64,000 nucleotides of DNA from Verrucosispora sp. NA02020 (lineage in GTDB: Bacteria > Actinomycetota > Actinomycetes > Mycobacteriales > Micromonosporaceae). A program made the position numbers and the translations under genes. The stretch spans positions 5,890,001 to 5,954,000 of the forward strand of contig NZ_CP054923.1 of assembly GCF_013364215.1 (NCBI RefSeq). The letters are read 5' to 3'. Positions 26,282 through 34,331 of the stretch are shown piece after piece. Under the pieces are notes generated by a model. That model saw only the letters and a list, made by a program, of their open reading frames with translations, made no database searches and was not told the DNA's origin. Numbering within the stretch: position 1 is the stretch's first letter; every line of letters starts with the position of its first letter.

Positions 26282-26479
26282 ATGTCGCAGCCCGAGGAAG
26301 ACCAGGACGACCGGATGCCCGCGCTCGGCCAACCCCCGGAGGGCACCGACACCCTCCCCGAGCCGGACTTCGCCAACGAGCACGACCGCACGGCCGTGGA
26401 CCGGGACATCATCACCGGCGACGACGAGGGCGAACGCGAACCGGAGTCGCCGCGCGGCTGGTCCGGCATGCAGCGCTGA
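26282..26479 (+). CDS. Small acidic protein, function unknown
   Basis: 65 residues (MSQPEEDQDDRMPALGQPP ... RGWSGMQR), rich in Asp/Glu/Pro, probably disordered. ATG 26282 has AGAGGAA at 6-7 base spacing. A GTG at 26231 that overlaps the previous stop would add 17 residues. It ends 38 bases before a strong bidirectional hairpin. No family recognised. Confidence 0.6.
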   Translation: MSQPEEDQDDRMPALGQPPEGTDTLPEPDFANEHDRTAVDRDIITGDDEGEREPESPRGWSGMQR

Positions 26480-26517
26480 CACGACCGGCGTGCGGCGCTG
26501 ACGCACGCGCACGGAGA

Positions 26518-26562
26518 GGCCCGGTGTCCCGGCGGCACACGCCACCGGAGGGACACCGGGCC
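26518..26562. terminator. Bidirectional terminator between convergent genes
   Basis: 13-bp perfect stem GGCCCGGTGTCCC / GGGACACCGGGCC around a 19-base loop. It separates the rightward pair ending at 26479 from the leftward gene ending at 26567. Confidence 0.8.
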
Positions 26563-26566
26563 CACG

Positions 26567-27097
26567 TCACTCCTTGTGGTCGCCCTCGGCACCTCGCTGC
26601 GCCATCGCGTACGCCATCTGGAGGAAGTCCGACGCGGTCACCGCGGTCAGGGCGGTGGCCACCAGTCGGGTCAGCCTCGGCGTGAGCACCAGCGCACCGG
26701 TGAACCCGGTGGCCACCCAGACCGCCAGGCAGAACGGGCAACTCAGCAGTTCACCTATGGCGTGCCGGGTGGAGCTGCCGGAGTCGCGTACCTGCTCCAT
26801 CACCTCGCCGCTGCCGATCGGCCGGTCGTACTGCGTGAACGGCGCCCGCAACGGACTGGTCACCGCGTCCTTGGACAGCAGCCGGCTGAGCTTGTGGGTG
26901 GCGATGGCCAGGAGCACGACGTCGGACGTGGCGGGCCGCTCCGGCACCGGGCGGCCGGTCGCCTTGACCAGTCCGGCGATGGCACCGGTCACCGCGGCGT
27001 AGGTGCCCATCGCCGCCAGGTAACCGCCCAGCGGGCGGTGCTCGTGCGGGGCGTACGCCTGACGCAACCGCGCCACCTTCTGCTTCAGCTCGCTCAC
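26567..27097 (-). CDS. DUF1360 family membrane protein
   Basis: 176 residues. Two or three hydrophobic segments (YLAAMGTYAAVTGAIAGLV, DVVLLAIATHKLSRLL, ELLSCPFCLAVWVATGFTGALVL). The CPFCLAVWV motif with two Cys and the HKLSRLLSKD motif are typical of DUF1360, found in actinobacteria and spore formers; function unknown. GTG 27097 with GGAGG 4 bases upstream. Confidence 0.85.
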   Translation of the reverse strand: MSELKQKVARLRQAYAPHEHRPLGGYLAAMGTYAAVTGAIAGLVKATGRPVPERPATSDVVLLAIATHKLSRLLSKDAVTSPLRAPFTQYDRPIGSGEVMEQVRDSGSSTRHAIGELLSCPFCLAVWVATGFTGALVLTPRLTRLVATALTAVTASDFLQMAYAMAQRGAEGDHKE

Positions 27098-27127
27098 CCG
27101 GCCTCCTTCGTCTCACGCGGGGGTGAG

Positions 27128-27174
27128 CCGTCCCGGCCGGGACGGCCCAGATCGCCGCCCGGACTCCGGGCGGC
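27128..27174 (-). terminator. Double hairpin terminator
   Basis: Two adjacent hairpins, GCCGCCCGGA-CT-CCGGGCGGC (27154-27174) and the loopless palindrome CCGTCCCGGCCGGGACGG (27128-27145), lie just after the stop of the gene ending at 27196. Confidence 0.6.
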
Positions 27175-27195
27175 TCTGGTCGGTGTTTCGGCGGG

Positions 27196-27519
27196 TCAGC
27201 CGGCCTGGAGGTTGTCGTCCACCTCGCGGGCCAGCTTGGTGAGGGCCTCGTCGGCGAGCCGGTCGGTCTCGGCACCGCCGCCGGAGATGTCCAGGCGGAC
27301 CCGGGCACCACCGGCGTCGACCGGCTCCACCCGCAGCTCGGCCCACCAGTCGGTGCCGTGGCCCGCCCACCGGGCCCGCATCCGGTCGCCGTCGCCCTGG
27401 TCGGACGAGTCGCCGGTGCGCAGGGGTTCGGGCAGCCAGGCGGCGACCCGGTCGGGATCGGTCGCGGTGTTGAAGACGACCTCGGGGGGCGCGGACACAC
27501 CGCGTTCGGCGTACGCCAT
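27196..27519 (-). CDS. SRPBCC (START-like) domain protein
   Basis: 107 residues. Short polyketide-cyclase/START-type fold: MAYAERGVSAPPEVVFNTATDPDRVAAWLP, WAELRVEPVDAGGARVRLDISG, then a helix ADEALTKLAREVDDNLQ. Such proteins bind small hydrophobic ligands. ATG 27519 overlaps the TGA of the DUF6158 gene by one base (TGATG), hence coupled to it. Confidence 0.82.
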   Translation of the reverse strand: MAYAERGVSAPPEVVFNTATDPDRVAAWLPEPLRTGDSSDQGDGDRMRARWAGHGTDWWAELRVEPVDAGGARVRLDISGGGAETDRLADEALTKLAREVDDNLQAG

Positions 27520-27842
27520 CACGCGTCCCGCAGCCGGCTCGGGTCGACCTCCCGCCCGGGGTGCCGGGCGAGGTACTCGGTCTCGAGTTCGGCGGTGCGC
27601 CGCAGGTGGTTGGCCAACGCCGAGTCGGTGGCGTGGCGCAAGGTGTCCAGGCGGGTGCGGTGCAGGCTCTGCACCTCACGGATCAGGTCGTCCTCGCTCA
27701 GCTCGGCCGGGTCGACGCCGGGCAGGTCCCCGTCGAGCGGGCCGGCTGTCGTCCGGTCCTCGCCCCACTCGGGGATCCGCTGCTCGGGGCTCACCTCGGT
27801 GCCACCGCCGGGAAACCCGTCCGATCGTCCTGATCCGGTCAT
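27519..27842 (-). CDS. DUF6158-like small protein
   Basis: 107 residues, disordered acidic N-terminus then a helical region LSEDDLIREVQSLHRTRLDTLRHATDSALANHLRRTAELETEYLARHPGREVDPSRLRDA. The pattern of LxEDDLxREVxSLHxTRxDTLRH with HLRRTAELExEYLxRxPxREVDP is that of a family widespread in actinobacteria (DUF6158 from memory). ATG 27842 is preceded by GAGGGGG. Coupled to the downstream SRPBCC gene. Confidence 0.75.
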   Translation of the reverse strand: MTGSGRSDGFPGGGTEVSPEQRIPEWGEDRTTAGPLDGDLPGVDPAELSEDDLIREVQSLHRTRLDTLRHATDSALANHLRRTAELETEYLARHPGREVDPSRLRDA

Positions 27843-27967
27843 CTCGCGCCCCCTCGTCCGTGCTGGGCTGGCATCTGTACGGTTGCCCACGCCGGGTGCG
27901 GCCAAACCAGCGCGGCCACTACGACACCGCGTCGGAGAGCGGAGCCGCTCCCGGTACCCTCGTTGCC

Positions 27968-28441
27968 ATGAAGCGGCTCTGGACCCCGGCGTGGATCGCC
28001 CGCCACGTGGCCCTGGTCGTGCTGGTCACCACCTTCCTCAGCCTCGGCTGGTGGCAGGTCAGCCGGGCCGCCGCCGGCAACGCCATCAGTTGGGGTTACG
28101 CCGTGGAGTGGCCGATCTTCGCGGGTTTCGTGGTCTTCGTGTGGTGGCGCGAGGTGCGCCACACGCTGCGGGAGCAGCCGACCGCCGAGTCCGGCGACAG
28201 CACGGGAGCGCCCGACACCTCGACGGCGCCCGACACCTCGGCCGGCGGCGACCAGGCCGGAGTGATCGCCGGTACGCCGGAGGCGGACCGGCCGCGATCC
28301 GGATTCCGCCGCCCGGTACGGGTGGCCCGCGCCACCGCCGTCGAGGAGGTCTCCGACGACGCGGACCTGGCCGCCTACAACCGCTACCTGTCATGGTTGA
28401 ACGCCAATCCGGGCGCCAAGCCCGGTGACTACCCCGGCTGA
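27968..28441 (+). CDS. Two-span membrane protein, function unknown
   Basis: 157 residues. Two hydrophobic segments near the N-terminus (IARHVALVVLVTTFLSLGWW and AVEWPIFAGFVVFVWW), then a long hydrophilic tail with a tandem PDTSTAPDTS repeat, ending in a conserved-looking YNRYLSWLNANPGAKPGDYPG. The terminal YNxYLxxLNA motif is familiar from small actinobacterial membrane proteins next to DUF3817 genes. The stop lies 17 bases inside the next gene, indicating an operon. Confidence 0.72.
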   Translation: MKRLWTPAWIARHVALVVLVTTFLSLGWWQVSRAAAGNAISWGYAVEWPIFAGFVVFVWWREVRHTLREQPTAESGDSTGAPDTSTAPDTSAGGDQAGVIAGTPEADRPRSGFRRPVRVARATAVEEVSDDADLAAYNRYLSWLNANPGAKPGDYPG

Positions 28442-28805
28442 GCCCGGGCCGGAAGGACTGACGGACGTGCGCGCTGCCCTCACCCGCTACCGCGTGATCG
28501 CCTGGATCGTCGGCGTGGTGCTGATCCTGCTCGTCGTGATCGGCATGCCGCTCAAGTACGGCTTCGACAACCCGATCCTGGTGGAGACCGTCGGCCAGGC
28601 GCACGGCTTCCTCTACATGCTCTACCTGGTCGCCGCGTTCGACCTGTCCCGGCGGGTCAACTGGCCGCTCAAGCGGATGGTCCTGGTGATGCTGGCCGGC
28701 ACCGTGCCGTTCGTCTCCTTCTGGGCCGAGCGCCGGGTGAGCGCGTTGTACCTGGCCGAGCAGCGGGAGCGGGAGCAGCAGACGCCGGAGCCGGTGGCCG
28801 GCTGA
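28425..28805 (+). CDS. DUF3817 family membrane protein
   Basis: 126 residues with three membrane segments (VIAWIVGVVLILLVVIGMPL, QAHGFLYMLYLVAAFDLS, MVLVMLAGTVPFVSFWAE) and the family signature VGQAHGFLYMLYL ... GTVPFVSFWAERRV. DUF3817 proteins are of unknown function. GTG 28425 overlaps the preceding gene; GTG 28467 (after GGAAGG) is an alternative that still keeps the whole domain. Confidence 0.85.
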   Translation: MTTPAEPGPEGLTDVRAALTRYRVIAWIVGVVLILLVVIGMPLKYGFDNPILVETVGQAHGFLYMLYLVAAFDLSRRVNWPLKRMVLVMLAGTVPFVSFWAERRVSALYLAEQREREQQTPEPVAG

Positions 28806-28808
28806 CCA

Positions 28809-28826
28809 CCCGCCCCGCGCGGCGGG
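28809..28826. terminator. Short bidirectional hairpin
   Basis: CCCGCC / GGCGGG 6-bp stem in the 24-base gap between two convergent genes. Confidence 0.4.
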
Positions 28827-28829
28827 CTC

Positions 28830-29360
28830 TCACCGGCCCGGTCGCCACGGGTCGGCGGTCGCCATCGGGTCCTCCCACCCGCCGTAGCTGTGCATCTCCC
28901 GGGCCCGGCGCAACGCCCGGCTCACCTGGCCGAACTGCTGCTCGTCGTCGCTGCTGAACAGCAGTTCCTCACGATCGCCGCGACGTCCCCACAGCTCGTA
29001 CGGCGGCGGGCGCCAGCGGTCCCCGGCCGCCGCGAGCAGCACCGGCACCAGGAAGACCGCCCCCAGCAGCAGGTACGCCTCGGCGGTGAGCCGGTGCAGT
29101 CCCCCGGTGAAGCCGAGCACCAGGCCGATGCCACCGATCACCACGGCGGAGACCAGTACGGCCCGGGCCGCCACCGGGTCGTGATCCCCCCGGGTGGTGT
29201 GCAGATGGGTCAGCTCGGCGACCCGCCAGCTGCTGCGCCCGACGGTGAACCGGTCGGCGGTGACGACGATCCCGGGTCGGGCGTAGAGCAGCCGTTGGCT
29301 CCGACGGGCACCCCCGGGCGCGGAGCGTGGTGGTCGTGTCCTCGCACCATCCGGATTCAC
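28830..29360 (-). CDS. DUF6232-like membrane protein
   Basis: 176 residues. Begins with a beta-rich portion (LYARPGIVVTADRFTVGRSSWRVAELTHLHTTRG), then two membrane segments (AVLVSAVVIGGIGLVLGFTGG, AYLLLGAVFLVPVLLAAAG) and a cytoplasmic tail (YELWGRRGDREELLFSSDDEQQFGQVSRALRRARE). This is the layout of actinobacterial DUF6232 proteins. GTG 29360 has GGGAGGAGG right upstream and is preferred to the long frame from 29447. Confidence 0.78.
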   Translation of the reverse strand: MNPDGARTRPPRSAPGGARRSQRLLYARPGIVVTADRFTVGRSSWRVAELTHLHTTRGDHDPVAARAVLVSAVVIGGIGLVLGFTGGLHRLTAEAYLLLGAVFLVPVLLAAAGDRWRPPPYELWGRRGDREELLFSSDDEQQFGQVSRALRRAREMHSYGGWEDPMATADPWRPGR

Positions 29361-29812
29361 GGCACCTCCTCCCCCACCACCGGGCACCGCCGGACCGGTC
29401 ACCGATCCTCGGTGCCGGGCTGACGGGAATCCCGGCTGTGCGCCCATTGTCTGCCGGACGCGCCAGCCTCACCGGCCTGTTTCCGGTGGTCACGCCGCTT
29501 CCTCGGCCCGCCAATGCCGGAAAGAGCCGCCCAAGTCCGTCTTATCGGTTATAGCGCCGAGGCATCCGACGTCATATGCCGAGAGCGACCAGTACGGCAT
29601 CTGCCCAGATAACCCTACATACCCCCTTAGGGTGAATCAGATTCGCCACACGCTCCTCACATGTCCCGACAATCCCTGCCGGTAACTCTGTTCCCGTACT
29701 ACCTTGGGCAGGTCGGCCCGGTCGACCGCCGTCCACCCGGACGGCACCGGGTCGGTGCCGTCGCGGAGCGTCAGCAGGCCCGCGCCGGCCCTGGGAGAGG
29801 AGCATCGAGCTC
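29361..29812. other. Long regulatory gap ahead of the NlpC/P60 gene
   Basis: 452 bases without a gene. An inverted repeat GGTGAATC-A-GATTCGCC occupies 29631-29647 just after an AT-rich stretch (ATAACCCTACATACCCCC). The 29530-29630 part is the most AT-rich DNA nearby and probably contains the promoter. The length would allow a structured 5' leader: actinobacterial cell-wall hydrolase genes are often under a c-di-AMP riboswitch, but I could not assemble its full conserved core here. Confidence 0.35.
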
Positions 29813-30784
29813 TTGTCGTCCCTGACGAACACGCTGCGCGCTCTGGCCGTGGCCGCCTGCTCGCTGGCGCTTGTCGCGCCCGCCACGGTGGCCCGAGCCG
29901 AGCCGTCGACCGCCGAGTTGACCCGGCGGATCGACAAGTCCTCCGCCGAACTCCAGGACGTGGTGGAGTCACACAACGAGCTGCGCGAAAAGATCAAGGA
30001 CAACCGGACCGCTGTCGACCGGTTGCAGGAGCGGATCGGTCCGCTGGAGCAGCAGGCCGAACAGAGCCGGGCGGACGTCGGCCAGATGGCCGTGACCGCG
30101 TACAAGACCGGCAACCTCGGCGCCGCCGAGGCCCTGCTGCGCACCGACGACTCGACGTCCATGCTCGACCGGCTCGGCACGCTGGACCACCTGACCCGGC
30201 AACGCCAGGCGACCGTGGCCAGCTACACCGCCGACCAGCAGCGGCTGCTCGACGAGAAGACCCGGCTGGACGTCACGCTCAGCCGACAGGCCGCACAGTC
30301 CCGGGAGTTGGCCGCCGCGAAACGGCGGATCGAGCGGGACCTGGCCAAGCTCTACGAGATGCGCCGGCAGGCGTACGGCCGGGCGACCGAACGCCCGACC
30401 AGCAACTCCGGCGGCGCCGACAACGCGCCCTCGGTCTCCGGGCAGGCCGGTGTGGCCGTCCGGTTCGCCTACGGCGCGCTCGGCAAGCCGTACGCCTGGG
30501 GGCAGGACGGGCCGAACGGCTACGACTGCTCCGGGTTGACCTCGGCCGCCTGGCGGGCCGCGGGCAAGTCCCTGCCACACAACACCCGGATGCAGTGGGG
30601 CAAGGTGGCACAAATCAGCCGTGGCGAGCTACGCCCCGGCGACCTGGTCTTCTATCGCAGCCTCGGGCACGTGGCGATCTACGTGGGCGACGGTCAGGTG
30701 ATCCACGCCCCCACGTTCGGCCGCAACGTGGAGAAACGTGCCGTCGACCTGATGCCCCCGTACGGCTACGGACGGGTGCGCTGA
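29813..30784 (+). CDS. Secreted NlpC/P60 peptidoglycan endopeptidase
   Basis: 323 residues. Signal peptide (LTNTLRALAVAACSLALVAPATVARA), a long coiled coil at ~35-190 typical of RipA-like hydrolases, then an NlpC/P60 catalytic domain with Cys239 in NGYDCSGLTSAAW, His286 in LGHVAIYVG and His298 in VIHAPTFG. It cleaves the D-gamma-glutamyl-diaminopimelate bond of wall peptides during growth or division; the coiled coil usually regulates access. TTG 29813 is the apparent start, with GGAGAGGAG upstream. A very strong terminator follows. Confidence 0.9.
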   Translation: MSSLTNTLRALAVAACSLALVAPATVARAEPSTAELTRRIDKSSAELQDVVESHNELREKIKDNRTAVDRLQERIGPLEQQAEQSRADVGQMAVTAYKTGNLGAAEALLRTDDSTSMLDRLGTLDHLTRQRQATVASYTADQQRLLDEKTRLDVTLSRQAAQSRELAAAKRRIERDLAKLYEMRRQAYGRATERPTSNSGGADNAPSVSGQAGVAVRFAYGALGKPYAWGQDGPNGYDCSGLTSAAWRAAGKSLPHNTRMQWGKVAQISRGELRPGDLVFYRSLGHVAIYVGDGQVIHAPTFGRNVEKRAVDLMPPYGYGRVR

Positions 30785-30807
30785 GTCGACGGTTCGGCGC
30801 GCCCGCA

Positions 30808-30856
30808 GACGGTGAACGGCCGGCGTCCCCCTATCGGACGCCGGCCGTTCGCCGTC
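30808..30856. terminator. 21-bp bidirectional terminator
   Basis: GACGGTGAACGGCCGGCGT-type left arm and its complement (one G-T pair) with the 7-base loop CCCTATC, between the convergent NlpC/P60 and sigma factor genes. Confidence 0.85.
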
Positions 30857-30868
30857 ATTGATACCAGC

Positions 30869-31870
30869 TCAGGCGGCCTGTAGGCCCTCCGCGCGAGCCA
30901 GCTCGCGCAGGCGCCCGAGCGCCTGGATCTCCAACTGCCGGATCCGCTCCCGGGAGAGCGAGAACCGCGAGGCCACCTCGGTGAGCGAGTGCTCCCGACC
31001 GTCCTCCAGCCCGTAGCGGGCCCGCATGATCCCGGCCGAACGGTCGTCGAGGTGGTTGAGCAACCCCTCGATCCGCTGCCGCTCCAGCCCGGTGAGCACG
31101 ATCTCCTCCGGCGACGGCGCGTCGCTGTCGGCAACCAGGTCACCCAGGTTGGTGTCGCCGTCGTCGCCGACCGGCGTGTCCAGCGACACGGTGTCCTGCG
31201 ACCAACGGACCAGCTCGTTGACCCGCTCGACGGTCACGCCGAGCGCCGCGGCGATCTGCTCCGGCTCCGGGTCGCCGCCCAACTCGCGGGTGAGCTGGCG
31301 AGCCACGTTGCGCATCCGGTTGACGTCCTCCACCAGGTGCACCGGCAGCCGCACGGTGCGCTCCTGCTGGGCGATGGCCCGGCTGATCGCCTGGCGGATC
31401 CACCAGGTCGCGTAGGTGGAGAACTTGTAGCCGCGCTCGTAGTCGAACTTCTCGACCGCCCGGACCAGACCGGTGTTGCCCTCCTGGATCAGGTCCAGCA
31501 TGGGCATCCCGGAGCGGACGTAACGGCGGGCGATCGACACGACGAGCCGGAGGTTGGCCCGGATGAACAGGTCCTTTGCCCGCTCGCCCTCGGCGACCAG
31601 CCGGGCCAGGTCGTCCCGGGTGGCACCGTCGGGAATCCGGTCCTCACCGAGCAGGTGCTCGGCATAGAGGCCGGCCTCGATCGCCTTGGAGAGATCGACC
31701 TCCTTGGCGGCGTCCAGCAGTGGCGTCCGGGAGATCTCGTGCAGGTAGACTCCGACCAGGTCGCGCTCCTCGGCGACCTCGTCGGTGCGCATTCCGATGT
31801 TCTTGTCCACGTTGCCCACGGTCCCCTCGCTCGCGCCGGTTGCCCGGTTCCTTGCCATCCCCACGCCCAT
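30869..31870 (-). CDS. Group 2 sigma-70 factor (SigB/HrdD-like)
   Basis: 333 residues. Region 1.2 (LVGVYLHEISRTPLLDAAKEVDLSKAIEAG), region 2 (LRLVVSIARRYVRSGMPMLDLIQEGNTGLVRAVEKFDYERGYKFSTYATWWIRQAISRAIAQQ), region 3 and region 4 (LTEVASRFSLSRERIRQLEIQALGRLRELA) are all intact and close to the principal sigma, but region 1.1 is missing and the protein is short. That makes it a group 2, principal-like, non-essential sigma factor used in stationary phase or stress. ATG 31870 has GGGAGGG 3 bases upstream; the longer frame is rejected. Opposite-facing terminator at 30808. Confidence 0.93.
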   Translation of the reverse strand: MGVGMARNRATGASEGTVGNVDKNIGMRTDEVAEERDLVGVYLHEISRTPLLDAAKEVDLSKAIEAGLYAEHLLGEDRIPDGATRDDLARLVAEGERAKDLFIRANLRLVVSIARRYVRSGMPMLDLIQEGNTGLVRAVEKFDYERGYKFSTYATWWIRQAISRAIAQQERTVRLPVHLVEDVNRMRNVARQLTRELGGDPEPEQIAAALGVTVERVNELVRWSQDTVSLDTPVGDDGDTNLGDLVADSDAPSPEEIVLTGLERQRIEGLLNHLDDRSAGIMRARYGLEDGREHSLTEVASRFSLSRERIRQLEIQALGRLRELARAEGLQAA

Positions 31871-32277
31871 CGGCCCTCCCCGCGCCTTCCGCTGTGCCCA
31901 CCGGAGCCGGCATCTACACAACAGATGAGACGTGTCAGGGATTCCTTGTCGTGGGTCGAAAGTGTCACGAATGCCTGATAATCCGCTGAGAGCGCGGTCC
32001 ACGTTTGCTGTCAGCACCCTGCCTGACTGGGGTCGGCAGGCACCTCGTGAGGTCGACGGATCGACGGATCGCCGTCCGTCCCGGTCCATGGCAACACTGC
32101 CCGGCCGACCGACACAGCGACCCGGGTCACCGCCGTGCTGCGATCCTGGTCACTGGCTGATACGCGTACGCGGACCAGTCGGTTCATCCACGCCGGTGGT
32201 AATACCCCACGCCCAGATGAACAATCCGTGCCCCGCTTCTATGCCCGGCCCGTCGGGCGCCCGTGGGCGTGTCGGAT
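31871..32277. other. Promoter region of the sigma factor gene
   Basis: 407 bases, no credible gene. On the minus strand CTGACA with, 16 bases on, TAGATG (near 31914-31941) could be a promoter of the sigma gene, and CATCTGTTGTGTAGATG forms an inverted repeat over the same spot. The remainder (32000-32277) is ordinary high-GC spacer after murQ. Confidence 0.3.
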
Positions 32278-33231
32278 TCAGGACGCGAGGAGCGCGAGCG
32301 CACCGCGTACCTGGTCGGCGGAACGCGCCAGAGCCGCCCGCGCGGTCGGCGCCCCCACCCCCGAGACGAGGCTGACCAGGGCGGTCTTCAGATCGCCGTC
32401 CGCCTCGTCGAGGGCCTGCCGGGCCCGCTCCTCGGCACAGCCGGTCGCCTCGACCAGGATCGAGAGCATTCGCCCCCGGAGCTTCGCGTTGGTCGCCACC
32501 ATGTCGATCATCAGGTTCGAGTAGACCCGGCCCAGCCGCACCATGACCGCGGTGGAGAAGCTGTTCAGCACGATCTTCTGGGCCGTGCCCGCCTTCATCC
32601 GGGTCGACCCGGCGACCACCTCCGGCCCGGTGTCCAGGCCGATGAAGACGTCCACCGACCGGGCGGCCGGAGCGTCCGGGTTCGCGCAGAGCAGCACCGT
32701 CGAGGCGCCCTCGGTCCGGGACGCGGCGAGCGCCCCGAGGACGTACGGGGTGCGACCGCTGGCGGTGAGACCGACCACCACGTCACCGCTACGTACGCAG
32801 TCGGCCGCCTCGGCCACGCCTCGGTTGTCGTCGTCCTCGGCGTCCTCCACCGCCCGCCACACGGCGTCCGGTCCGCCGGCCACGTGGGCGCAGAACCAGT
32901 GGCGGGGTGAGTTGAAGGTGGGGGCCAGCTCGGCGGCGTCCAGCACGCCCAGCCGCCCCGAGGTGCCGGCCCCGAAGTAGTGCACCCGGCATCCACCGCG
33001 CAGCGCCGTGACGGCGAGGTCGACGCTCTCGGCGATCCGGTCGAGGGCGGCGGCCACCGCGGCCGGTACTCGCCGGTCGGCTTCGTTGATCACGGCCAGC
33101 ACGTCCCGGGTGGACATCAGGTCCAGATCGACGCTGAGGGGGTTGCGCCGCTCGGTCGGCGCACCGACCCGGATCGTCGGGCGGACGGCGACCGGGGCCA
33201 CCGCGTCGGGCTCCACCGCACCGGCGGTCAT
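32278..33231 (-). CDS. murQ: N-acetylmuramic acid 6-phosphate etherase
   Basis: 317 residues. Cleaves the lactyl ether of MurNAc-6-phosphate to GlcNAc-6-phosphate plus lactate in cell-wall recycling. SIS fold with phosphosugar loop YFGAGTSGRLG (85-95), catalytic Glu101 in DAAELAPTFN, GLTASGRTPYVLGAL, GPEVVAGSTRMKAGTAQKIVLNSFSTAVMVRLGRVYSNLMIDM, all diagnostic. ATG 33231 overlaps the regulator stop (ATGA). No MurNAc transporter is adjacent. Confidence 0.96.
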   Translation of the reverse strand: MTAGAVEPDAVAPVAVRPTIRVGAPTERRNPLSVDLDLMSTRDVLAVINEADRRVPAAVAAALDRIAESVDLAVTALRGGCRVHYFGAGTSGRLGVLDAAELAPTFNSPRHWFCAHVAGGPDAVWRAVEDAEDDDNRGVAEAADCVRSGDVVVGLTASGRTPYVLGALAASRTEGASTVLLCANPDAPAARSVDVFIGLDTGPEVVAGSTRMKAGTAQKIVLNSFSTAVMVRLGRVYSNLMIDMVATNAKLRGRMLSILVEATGCAEERARQALDEADGDLKTALVSLVSGVGAPTARAALARSADQVRGALALLAS

Positions 33232-34142
33232 GCCCGCCTCCGGGCGGACCCGACCCGGTGGGACCGGACCGCCTCGGCGGTCGCCTCCAGCGCCTTGCGG
33301 GCCCGGGGACGGTTGCGCGCGGCCACCCCGACGAAAAGGCAGTCGACCACGGTGAGCTGGGCGATCCGGCTGGCGGTGGCGCCGGAACGGTACGTCGTCT
33401 CCCGGGCGGCGGTGGTCAGGATGTGGTCGGCGACGTCGGTCACCGGCGAGCGCGGGAAGTTGGTCAGCACCACCGTGGTGGCACCTCGGCCCCGCGCCTG
33501 CTCCAGCACCTCCACCACGTCCGACGTGGTGCCGGTGTGCGAGATGCCGACCGCGACGTCGCCCCGGCCGAGCAGGGCCGCCGAGGTCAACGCGGTGTGC
33601 ACGTCCGGGAAGTAGAAGGCGGTCCGACCGATACGGTGCAGCTTCTGCTGGAAGTCCGAGGCCACGAATCCGCTCGCCCCGGCACCGTAGATGTCGATCC
33701 GTCCGGCGGCGACGATGGCGTCCACCACCCGCTCGCAGACCGCCGGGTCGAGTTGCTCGGCGGTCTCCTCGACGGCACGGGCGTCGTTGAACGCGATGGT
33801 CGCGATGATCTGGGCGAAGTCGGCCCCGGGCGGGATGTCACCGCCCACCACCCGCGCGTCCGGCGGTTCGATCCGCCGGGCCGCCTCGGCGGCGAGCCGG
33901 ATCCGCAGTTGCGGGTAGCCGTCCATACCGACCGAGCGGCAGAACCGGATGACGGTGGCCTCCGATGTCTGGGCGGTGGTGGCGAGGTCGGTGATGGTGC
34001 GCCGGGCCGCGTCGGCGGGGTCGGCGACCACCAGCCGGGCGACGCGCTGCTCGGCCGGTGACAGCGACGGGAGCAGGCCGCTGATGTGGACGATCAGTCC
34101 ACCCGGCTCCTGACTCGCGGAAATCTTCGGACTCTTCCCCAC
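33228..34142 (-). CDS. MurR/RpiR-type regulator of murQ
   Basis: 304 residues. N-terminal RpiR helix-turn-helix (LSPAEQRVARLVVADPADAARRTITDLATTAQTSEATVIRFCRSVGMDGYPQLRIRLA), then a C-terminal SIS sugar-phosphate-binding domain (IDIYGAGASGFVASDFQQKLHRIG, VAVGISHTGTTSDVVEVL, VVLTNFPRSPV). Probably senses MurNAc-6-phosphate or a related sugar phosphate. Coupled to murQ by an ATGA overlap. GTG 34142 lies 4 bases from an operator-like palindrome, consistent with autoregulation. Confidence 0.9.
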   Translation of the reverse strand: MGKSPKISASQEPGGLIVHISGLLPSLSPAEQRVARLVVADPADAARRTITDLATTAQTSEATVIRFCRSVGMDGYPQLRIRLAAEAARRIEPPDARVVGGDIPPGADFAQIIATIAFNDARAVEETAEQLDPAVCERVVDAIVAAGRIDIYGAGASGFVASDFQQKLHRIGRTAFYFPDVHTALTSAALLGRGDVAVGISHTGTTSDVVEVLEQARGRGATTVVLTNFPRSPVTDVADHILTTAARETTYRSGATASRIAQLTVVDCLFVGVAARNRPRARKALEATAEAVRSHRVGSARRRA

Positions 34143-34145
34143 GTA

Positions 34146-34160
34146 TGAAACTTACTTTCA
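34146..34160. promoter_or_regulatory. RpiR-type operator in front of the murR-like gene
   Basis: Perfect TGAAA-N5-TTTCA palindrome, 4 bases upstream of the regulator start. RpiR-family proteins commonly bind GAAA/TTTC inverted repeats. The closeness to the start suggests a very short or leaderless mRNA that is blocked by the repressor. Confidence 0.6.
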
Positions 34161-34331
34161 CACGCCGTGAGCGTCAACCACGCCGCGCCCGCCCGACGGA
34201 CGACACGTAGCGGGCGCACGACCACAGCCTGCCACCCGTCCGAAGGGGCCCGCCTCCTCCGGCGGGCCGGGTCCGGCCGGTCGGGTGGGGCCGACCGGGG
34301 GCCGACCGGACGGCGGCACTAGCGTGAAGCC

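Noticed and set aside
29621..29660. c-di-AMP riboswitch core
   Set aside because: Only one short segment (GGGTGAATC) fits; other conserved blocks were not found in the right order, so it is not called as a feature.
31932..32375. 147-residue plus-strand frame between murQ and the sigma factor gene
   Set aside because: No ribosome site, no domain, overlaps the end of murQ in antisense, and composition is Pro/Arg biased; treated as non-coding.
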